DNA from: Acidimicrobiia bacterium
GTDB lineage: Bacteria > Actinomycetota > Acidimicrobiia > IMCC26256 > JAENVU01
DNA: 5,565 nucleotides
Assembly: GCA_016650415.1 (NCBI GenBank)
Contig: JAENVU010000141.1
Span: 1 to 5,565, forward strand
Reading direction: 5' to 3'
Shown: piece after piece, positions 1 through 4,619 of the stretch
Position numbering within the stretch: position 1 is the stretch's first letter
Layout of the letters: each line of letters begins with the position of its first letter
Program-made: the position numbers and the translations under genes
Notes under the pieces: generated by a model
Database searches by the model: none
Told to the model about the DNA's origin: nothing
What the model saw: only the letters and a program-made list of their open reading frames with translations

Positions 1-1565
1 GCCAGCCGCCACGGACCCGATGCCGGCATGGCGGCGACACGATGAAGCATCGGCGTGCCCTGACGATCCGGGACCGTGGGGGCGTCTGCCTCGGTTCCCC
101 TGCCGTTGCGCAGCGATTCGACGAGGGGAACCACGTCGTCGGGCGCGGCACCCACATTCACCAACGAGTGATCCCCACCACTCCACCGGCTGAGGAGCCG
201 GCCGATCCGCTCGACCGTCGGACCCGGATGACCCCGTTGGCGGCGCACCAGACCGAAGACCCCGGCGAGTGCGGGCACGAGGACGAAGTACATCCAGACG
301 CCGTCGGTGAAACGTTCGACGAAGATCACCACCGTTGCCGCCGACGCGAACACCGCCGCCGCGAGCACGGCCACCAATGTGGCGATGCCCAGGTCGGCAC
401 CATGTCGGCGTCGCCGGACGACGCGCAGCACCGCAGCCCACGCCGTCATCGAGAGCAGCACGAACACACCAGCTGCGTAGACCGCGAGGTACGTCGCTTC
501 TCTACTGCCGAGGATCAGGAAGACGACACAGGCGGTACCGACCTCGATCCAGACCGGTCGTGATGCCACGCCCACCCGATTCGGATACGCCAGCGCGGCC
601 GGCGCGTAGTGCCGCACCGAGAGCCCGAGGAAGAGGTTCTGGATTCCGAGCGCACTGGCGGCGGCCGCCGACAGCAGGACCAGCACGCCGATACCGGTAC
701 CGGCCAGTGTGAGCGGTCGCGGCAAGAGGGCGTCCATCGTCTGGGTGAACACCGAGACGTGGGCCTTGGCCGGATCCGAGATCGCAAGGATCGCGGGCCC
801 GACGATCACCATGGTCAACGACGTGCTTCCCATGATGATCGCCAAGCTCGTGAAGGCGCGCCGACTCCGCACCGCGGGCGGTCCGGCATACGAGGCGACG
901 AGGTTGGCGAAGACTTCGATCCCGGTCATGAGCGCAAGGATGCGAACGAACCCGCCGAGCGTGTAGCGCAGGTATCGGCCACTGAAGGCCCGGAAATCGA
1001 GCGGCGCCAGGTGGAAACCGCGACGAACCACGGTGGCGATCATCATCGTCCAGAGCAGCGCGAGCACTCCCGCGGTCGCCGGGCCGAAGACCCAGGACAC
1101 CATTCGCGGGCCCCGATTCACCAGGGCGCCGCAGAGCACGGCGACACCCAGCGCGAGCCACGTTCGGGCGTCGATGCCCAGGACCGCACGCCGCAGCCCG
1201 ACGCGGTCGGCAATGAACGTCACCAGCGCCGCGATGCTCACGAGAAACGTGAGCGTGTACTCGATGCAGGTGATCGCGGCGCTGATCTTCGCGGCCCACG
1301 GTCCGAGTTCTTCTTCGCTGAGTCCGGTGCCGCCACTGCCGTCGACGATCCAGCGCATCACCAGCCGGTACAGCAGCGAGACGACCGCGATCGTGACGAC
1401 GGCGAGCCAGATCGACGGCCCGAAGGTCACCTTGGCCACACCCGCGGCCACGATCAGCGACAGGAACGGACCGAAGACGTAGAGCGGCGAACTCGCCGGA
1501 TCGCCACCACCGGCCAACGCACCTTGCCAAGCATTCTGGAGGCGTCGGTCTCCGAGCTCGGCCAC
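1..1565 (-). CDS. APC-superfamily permease, KimA/YdaO-like (possible K+ importer), 3' end cut by window
   Basis: Predicted inner-membrane transporter. The minus-strand frame stays open for 521 codons from a GTG at 1565 to the window edge, so the C-terminus is missing. It is strongly hydrophobic, with about 12 membrane segments up to residue ~445, then a polar tail (~445-521). The first helix carries GGGDPASSPLY (residues 19-29), resembling the D-x-x-S-S-x-x-Y stretch of KimA/YdaO proteins. ALMTGIEVFANL (211-222) and FVERFTDGVWMY (~415-426) also match that family's pattern. D22/Y29, Y103/T106/S110 and T214 fall at or near the spacing of the K+ ligands I recall for B. subtilis KimA (D36/Y43, Y118/T121/S125, T230). 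The GTG start is chosen because TACGCT lies six bases upstream and no Shine-Dalgarno is visible; it leaves 40 bp after the TIGR03086 gene. Family KimA proteins are ~600 aa, so perhaps 80 residues are missing. An amino acid substrate remains possible. Confidence 0.85.
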   Translation of the reverse strand, partial: MAELGDRRLQNAWQGALAGGGDPASSPLYVFGPFLSLIVAAGVAKVTFGPSIWLAVVTIAVVSLLYRLVMRWIVDGSGGTGLSEEELGPWAAKISAAITCIEYTLTFLVSIAALVTFIADRVGLRRAVLGIDARTWLALGVAVLCGALVNRGPRMVSWVFGPATAGVLALLWTMMIATVVRRGFHLAPLDFRAFSGRYLRYTLGGFVRILALMTGIEVFANLVASYAGPPAVRSRRAFTSLAIIMGSTSLTMVIVGPAILAISDPAKAHVSVFTQTMDALLPRPLTLAGTGIGVLVLLSAAAASALGIQNLFLGLSVRHYAPAALAYPNRVGVASRPVWIEVGTACVVFLILGSREATYLAVYAAGVFVLLSMTAWAAVLRVVRRRRHGADLGIATLVAVLAAAVFASAATVVIFVERFTDGVWMYFVLVPALAGVFGLVRRQRGHPGPTVERIGRLLSRWSGGDHSLVNVGAAPDDVVPLVESLRNGRGTEADAPTVPDRQGTPMLHRVAAMPASGPWRL

Positions 1566-1571
1566 CGACCC

Positions 1572-1577
1572 AGCGTA
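1572..1577 (-). promoter_or_regulatory. Candidate -10 element (TACGCT) for a leaderless permease transcript
   Basis: On the minus strand TACGCT fits TANNNT and is followed by six bases and then the GTG start at 1565. That spacing would place transcription start at or next to the start codon, as in leaderless actinobacterial mRNAs. No convincing -35 hexamer lies 17-18 bp upstream. The permease could also be transcribed from the upstream TIGR03086 gene. Confidence 0.4.
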
Positions 1578-1605
1578 CCGAGGGCAGGGTTGGCGCCGGT
1601 GTTGG

Positions 1606-2163
1606 TCAGACGGTGCGCCCGGTCAACGCCGCGAGCCGTTCGATCGGCGTCGCGCCGGCCGGGGCCGTCGTCGCCGCGGCAAAGGTGTCGCCATCGCGCA
1701 TCGGATCCGCGATCGCCTGTCGAGCGAACGCCTCGACGTCGGCAACGAGCTCATCGGACGGTTCGTAGGATTGACGGGTCGCGACCGCGAGGTCCCAGCC
1801 GTGCACGAGCCCGTCGAGCACCACGAAACGGGCAAAGGCTTCGCCGGGCATCTCTCCGAAGGGTGCGGCGACGGTCCGATCCAGCGCACCGGGAGATTGG
1901 ATGGCCGCGATCAGGTCCCCGAGCTTGGCCCCCGCGATCGCCACGACATCCGGACCGTCGCCAATATCGTCCGGCAGCTGCGGGGCCGGCTCGCCACGGA
2001 AGGCTGCCGCGAAGCCCGAGGCCCCACGAAGCATGTGATCGAGGACTCCCCGCACCGTGAAGTTCGCACAGGGCGTCGGCGAGTCCAGGTCGGCCGGCGT
2101 GACGCCGGACGCAACCTGGCCGAGCAACGGTCCGAGCTGGTCGAGCTGTTCGAGTGGTCCCAT
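1606..2163 (-). CDS. TIGR03086-family metal-binding protein (MDMPI/DinB-like fold)
   Basis: A 185-aa protein resembling the metal-binding domain of mycothiol-dependent maleylpyruvate isomerase, a DinB-like four-helix bundle. Visible hallmarks are DLDSPTPCANFTVRGVLDHM (residues 25-44), LDGLVHGWDLA (116-126) and a C-terminal GATPIERLAALTGR. H43, D117 and H121 are the expected metal ligands; the D-x3-H pair replaces the E-x3-H of the characterised isomerase, as is usual in TIGR03086 members. The length fits the family (about 180-200 aa). The ATG at 2163 is preferred because AGGAGA lies eight bases upstream and the family normally begins here. The frame stays open upstream to an ATG at 2313 (235 aa), listed separately. 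The first gene of a minus-strand pair with the permease. Thiol-dependent isomerase or transferase activity is inferred from the family; the substrate is unknown. No isomerase substrate-pathway genes are nearby. Confidence 0.88.
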   Translation of the reverse strand: MGPLEQLDQLGPLLGQVASGVTPADLDSPTPCANFTVRGVLDHMLRGASGFAAAFRGEPAPQLPDDIGDGPDVVAIAGAKLGDLIAAIQSPGALDRTVAAPFGEMPGEAFARFVVLDGLVHGWDLAVATRQSYEPSDELVADVEAFARQAIADPMRDGDTFAAATTAPAGATPIERLAALTGRTV

Positions 2164-2313
2164 TGTTCTGTCTCCTCGGGTCGGGTTGTTCATCGCGGAA
2201 CGCGACTCCTGCACTTGCCGGGCGGCAAGTTCAGCGGCTTCGCGGTCGCGGCCGTGCAGCAGTAGCTGCTGCACATCGGCCGCCCAATCAGGCTCAGGGC
2301 CCTGTGTGCTCAT
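2164..2313 (-). other. In-frame 50-codon upstream extension of the TIGR03086 gene (alternative start)
   Basis: The frame of the TIGR03086 gene continues upstream without a stop to an ATG at 2313 (MSTQGPEPDW...), and further to an ATG at 2361. The extension reads like protein: an amphipathic helix around VQQLLLHGRDREAAELAARQ. About 68% of its third positions are G or C, lower than in the main domain. No good Shine-Dalgarno precedes 2313; a weak CATCAT hexamer lies six bases upstream. An intermediate ATG at 2193 has GGAG about 12 bases upstream. It may be a genuine N-terminal extension, a second longer product, or non-coding leader. Confidence 0.4.
2171..2176 (-). promoter_or_regulatory. Strong Shine-Dalgarno (AGGAGA) deciding the 2163 start
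   Basis: On the minus strand AGGAGA (within GAGGAGA) ends eight bases before the ATG at 2163. This is the clearest ribosome binding site on the minus strand and coincides with the usual N-terminus of TIGR03086 proteins, which favours the shorter product. Confidence 0.6.
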
Positions 2314-2364
2314 GGTCCCATGATGGCGGAGCCGTCCCGGCACCCGCATCGGCCAGATCATGTA

Positions 2365-2375
2365 TTCGGTCCGAA
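2365..2375. repeat. Inverted repeat TTCGG-T-CCGAA
   Basis: Perfect 5-bp arms around one central base in the divergent spacer. The symmetry suits a dimeric repressor site, but arms this short arise by chance in GC-rich DNA. Confidence 0.3.
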
Positions 2376-2384
2376 CTGACGAAT

Positions 2385-2397
2385 GGGTGGTTCACCC
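2385..2397. repeat. Inverted repeat GGGTG-GTT-CACCC
   Basis: Perfect 5-bp arms around a 3-base loop, extendable by a flanking AT/AT pair if one C is bulged. It could be an operator or a small hairpin in the leader of either divergent transcript. No T-tract follows, so it is not a typical terminator. Confidence 0.3.
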
Positions 2398-2478
2398 CAT
2401 CGCCGAACCGCCGGACCGACGGGATTGCAGGTTCCGCCCGATGCGAGCCCGGCGGATCGGGCGCACACTCTCAACTCA

Positions 2479-2490
2479 GTCGGGACCGAC
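2479..2490. repeat. Inverted repeat GTCGG-GA-CCGAC upstream of the cupin
   Basis: Perfect 5-bp arms around two bases, 13 bp upstream of the cupin Shine-Dalgarno. If present in the mRNA it could form a small hairpin near the ribosome binding site; as DNA it could be a protein binding site. Confidence 0.3.
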
Positions 2491-2502
2491 CCGGCAATGA
2501 AC

Positions 2503-2506
2503 GGAG
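2503..2506 (+). promoter_or_regulatory. Shine-Dalgarno GGAG for the cupin gene
   Basis: GGAG ends six bases before the ATG at 2513, good spacing, and fixes the start of the cupin reading frame. Confidence 0.6.
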
Positions 2507-2512
2507 AACCTG

Positions 2513-2881
2513 ATGCACGCTGCGACCGCCGACATCCCGATCGAGATGCAAGTCGATGGAATCGAAACCCGAGGCGTCGCCGCCGGCGACGTGACCATTC
2601 GCCACCTCACGCTTCCGGCCGGTACCGACTTCACACCGTTGCTCCGCGGCCTTCCCGGCGACCTGTGTGATTGCCCGCATTGGGGCCAGGTCCTCGAGGG
2701 TTCGATCACGGTTCGCTATGCGGATGGCAGCGAGGAAACCACCAGCGCCGGTGAGTTCTACTACTGGCAAGGCGGGCACACGGGATGGACCGTCGACGGT
2801 GTCACGTTCGCGGAGTTCAGTCCCACGACTGCCATCGAGCCCGTCTTGGAGCACCTCGCTCGTCAGATGGCGGTGGGTTGA
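2513..2881 (+). CDS. Small single-domain cupin protein
   Basis: A 122-aa protein with one cupin beta-barrel and no signal peptide or membrane segment, so probably cytosolic. Cupin motif 1 is seen as CDCPHWGQVLEGSITVRYADG (residues 52-72) and motif 2 as AGEFYYWQGGHTGW (79-92), followed by a conserved-looking FAEFSPT (99-105). Candidate metal or ligand residues are C52, C54, H56 and H89; the usual H-x-H of motif 1 is replaced by C-x-C-P-H, which I recall as typical of a widespread uncharacterised actinobacterial cupin group. The start is supported by GGAG six bases upstream. The gene is divergent from the TIGR03086 gene and ends 70 bp before the TPR-LuxR regulator on the same strand, so co-transcription is possible. 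The reaction or ligand is unknown; a sensor or small-molecule-binding role is only a guess. Confidence 0.88.
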   Translation: MHAATADIPIEMQVDGIETRGVAAGDVTIRHLTLPAGTDFTPLLRGLPGDLCDCPHWGQVLEGSITVRYADGSEETTSAGEFYYWQGGHTGWTVDGVTFAEFSPTTAIEPVLEHLARQMAVG

Positions 2882-2914
2882 GGTCGAGGAACTGCACCGC
2901 GCGGCCGGGACCGC

Positions 2915-2920
2915 TACGGT
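2915..2920 (+). promoter_or_regulatory. Candidate -10 element (TACGGT) upstream of the LuxR-type regulator
   Basis: TACGGT fits TANNNT and sits eight bases before an ATG at 2929, and 31 bases before the GTG start of the regulator. Transcription would begin at about 2927-2929, giving a mRNA that starts on or just before the mini-ORF. No good -35 hexamer is visible at 17-18 bp. A GGGACCGC lies at 2907-2914, directly in front. Confidence 0.35.
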
Positions 2921-2928
2921 CGCTGGTC

Positions 2929-2955
2929 ATGTCGCTGCCCACCAGAGTGACGTGA
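2929..2955 (+). CDS. Possible 8-codon upstream ORF overlapping the regulator start
   Basis: ATG at 2929 opens MSLPTRVT and ends in TGA at 2953-2955, which overlaps the regulator's GTG start (2952-2954) in a GTGA arrangement. It is eight bases after TACGGT, so it could be translated from a leaderless transcript. Stop-start overlap would allow translational coupling to the regulator, which lacks a good Shine-Dalgarno of its own. So short an ORF may be chance; the peptide has no recognisable attenuator features such as runs of one amino acid. Confidence 0.3.
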   Translation: MSLPTRVT

Positions 2956-4586
2956 GCGACACCGACCAGCTCGCGGTCGCACGCCAGGCGTTGGAGTCCT
3001 GCGACTGGCAGGGTGCCTTCGACGCGGCCTCGGCCATCGACCGCTCGGAGACCGAACCCCTCGTCGCGGCCGAGGTCCTCGACGTGCTCGCCGACGCGGA
3101 ATGGTGGCTCGGCCGCCTCGATGCTTGTATCGAATCCCGCGAGCAGGCCTACGCGGGGTTCGACGAACTGGGGCATCCTCGCCAAGCCGGACAATGCGCG
3201 GTCTGGCTCTGGGAGCACCATTCGTTCAAGGGACGGCCGTCGATCGCGGGCGGCTGGCTCCGCCGGGCCCGGCGAGCGCTCGAATCGACTCCGGAATCGA
3301 CCGAATACGGTGCACTCCTCCTGCGCGAGGCAGAAACCGCCCACGGCGCCGGCGACTTGGAGGAGAGCGCGACGACGGCACTCGAGGTCGTCGAGCTGGG
3401 GCGGCGCCTGCGCTCGCCGGACCTCGAAGCCGAGGCCCTTCAGACGCTCGGCCGGGTACTCATCGACCGTGGCGAACCCCGCGAGGGGCTGGCGAATATC
3501 GACGAGGCAATGCTCTTCGCGGTCGAAGGCCGGCTCCGCCCGTATTCGACCGGCAAGGTGTACTGCAGCCTGATCAGTGCTTGTGAATCCCTCGGCGACC
3601 TCGCGCGTGCTGCCGAGTGGACCGATGCGACCACCCGTTGGGCCCAGCAACACCCTCTCGCCGTCTTTCCCGGGCTGTGTCGCGTGCACCTCGCGTCCTC
3701 CCTGCGGTCACGCGGTGATTGGAACCGGGCGGAGGAGCAGGCGCGGCGGGCGTGCGATGAGCTCGCGACCCTCAATGTCAGCAACGCCGCCGCCGGCTAC
3801 GCGGAGATCGGCGAGATCCGCCGAAGGATCGGCGACCTCGAGGGGGCCGAAGCCGCGCTCCATCGGGCCGAGGAGCTGTGCGGGCAACCCCAAGCCGGCC
3901 TCGCGCTGCTGCGTCTCGCCCAAGGCAACGTCGAGGCGGCGACGGCGATCATCAACCGTTCGATCTCGGAGATCACCTGGGATCGGCTCGCCCGGGCCCG
4001 TCTGCTCCCTGCCTCCGCCCAGATCGCGATCGCCGCCGGGGATCTCGTACGCGCGACCGCAGCGCTCGAGGAGCTCGAGACGACCGCGACCGACTTCGCC
4101 AGCCCCGCGCTGATCGCGGCGGCACTCACGACTCGCGGCCGAGTGCAGCTCGCCGCGGACGACCCGGCAGCATGCGCGACCTTGCACCATGCCGCGGAGC
4201 GATGGAACGAACTCGACGTTCCCTACGAAGTCGCCACCGCCCGCATGCTGCAGGGTTCCGGTTGTCGCAAGGCCGGCGACCTCGATGGGGCCGCCGCCTC
4301 CCTGGCTGCGGCGCGCGAGATCTTCGAACAACTCGGCGCGGCGCTCGACCTGCGCCACGTGGGCCTCATGAGCGCCACCCCTCAACTCCCGGCCGGGCTG
4401 AGTGCCCGAGAGGCCGAAGTGCTGAGACTCGTGGCCACCGGAGCGACGAACAAGCAGATCGCCGAGGAACTGTTCCTCAGTGAAAAGACGGTGTCGCGAC
4501 ACCTCTCGAACATCTTCACCAAGATCAACGTCACGTCGCGAGCGGCCGCGACGGCATTCGCCTTCGAGCAGCGCATCGTCAGCTGA
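2952..4586 (+). CDS. TPR-containing LuxR-family transcriptional regulator
   Basis: A 544-aa cytosolic DNA-binding regulator. Residues ~5-475 are alpha-helical, Ala/Leu/Arg/Glu-rich TPR-like repeats (for example AHGAGDLEESATTALEVVEL, SRGDWNRAEEQARRACDEL, RIGDLEGAEAALHRAEEL). Residues ~483-544 form a LuxR/GerE helix-turn-helix: LSAREAEVLRLVATG, then NKQIAEELFLSEKTVSRHLS with recognition helix about 510-522. There is no Walker A motif and no receiver domain, so it is not a full LAL/MalT ATPase type or a response regulator; the TPR region presumably binds a partner or ligand. The GTG at 2952 is chosen because the frame upstream offers no start codon until inside the cupin gene, where it would encode Arg/Ser-rich sequence typical of a shadow frame. 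It follows the cupin by 70 bp and ends 33 bp before the aldo/keto reductase. Targets are unknown; neighbours are candidates. Confidence 0.9.
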   Translation: MSDTDQLAVARQALESCDWQGAFDAASAIDRSETEPLVAAEVLDVLADAEWWLGRLDACIESREQAYAGFDELGHPRQAGQCAVWLWEHHSFKGRPSIAGGWLRRARRALESTPESTEYGALLLREAETAHGAGDLEESATTALEVVELGRRLRSPDLEAEALQTLGRVLIDRGEPREGLANIDEAMLFAVEGRLRPYSTGKVYCSLISACESLGDLARAAEWTDATTRWAQQHPLAVFPGLCRVHLASSLRSRGDWNRAEEQARRACDELATLNVSNAAAGYAEIGEIRRRIGDLEGAEAALHRAEELCGQPQAGLALLRLAQGNVEAATAIINRSISEITWDRLARARLLPASAQIAIAAGDLVRATAALEELETTATDFASPALIAAALTTRGRVQLAADDPAACATLHHAAERWNELDVPYEVATARMLQGSGCRKAGDLDGAAASLAAAREIFEQLGAALDLRHVGLMSATPQLPAGLSAREAEVLRLVATGATNKQIAEELFLSEKTVSRHLSNIFTKINVTSRAAATAFAFEQRIVS

Positions 4587-4612
4587 CCCGATGGGTCGTA
4601 CCCGGCTACCGT
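4583..4612 (+). promoter_or_regulatory. Candidate promoter for a leaderless aldo/keto reductase transcript
   Basis: CTGACC (4583-4588, close to TTGACA) is separated by 18 bp from TACCGT (4607-4612, fitting TANNNT). Seven bases then lead to the ATG at 4620, so the transcript would start on or next to the start codon; no Shine-Dalgarno is present. The -35 overlaps the stop codon of the regulator gene. Confidence 0.5.
4585..4603 (+). repeat. Overlapping inverted repeats inside the reductase promoter
   Basis: GACCC-GAT-GGGTC (4585-4597) is a perfect 5-bp inverted repeat, and its GGGT also pairs with ACCC at 4600-4603 (GGGT-CGT-ACCC). Both lie between the -35 and -10 elements, a position typical of repressor operators. 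The arms are short and no T-tract follows, so it is unlikely to be a terminator for the regulator. Confidence 0.35.
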
Positions 4613-4619
4613 CCCAGTC

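Larger units (their letters stand above)
2314..2512. promoter_or_regulatory. Divergent control region between TIGR03086 gene and cupin gene
   Basis: About 200 bp separating divergently transcribed genes (350 bp if the TIGR03086 start is 2163). It holds three short perfect inverted repeats, listed individually: 2365-2375, 2385-2397 and 2479-2490. The octamer CGGACCGA occurs at 2412-2419 and, inverted, at 2366-2373; a one-mismatch copy lies at 2482-2489. No TANNNT -10 element is evident on the plus strand for the cupin. I see no ORF of credible composition here other than the extension of the TIGR03086 frame. Regulatory function is inferred from position and symmetry only. Confidence 0.4.

Noticed and set aside
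502..1530. Minus-strand open frame of 342 codons within the permease region
   Set aside because: It is a different frame from the permease, Arg/Gly-rich with no membrane segments; the frame starting at 1565 gives a proper transporter.
609..2060. Plus-strand open frame (483 codons) antisense to the permease and TIGR03086 genes
   Set aside because: The product is dominated by Arg, Asp, His and Gln with no domain, and the opposite strand encodes well-formed membrane helices and a known family.
2667..2951. N-terminal extension of the regulator reading frame into the cupin gene (ATG at 2667)
   Set aside because: The extra 95 codons overlap the cupin out of frame and give Arg/Ser-rich sequence without helices like those downstream; GTG 2952 is far more likely.
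2817..3689. Minus-strand open frame of 290 codons
   Set aside because: Antisense to the TPR region of the regulator, with no motif and shadow-like composition.
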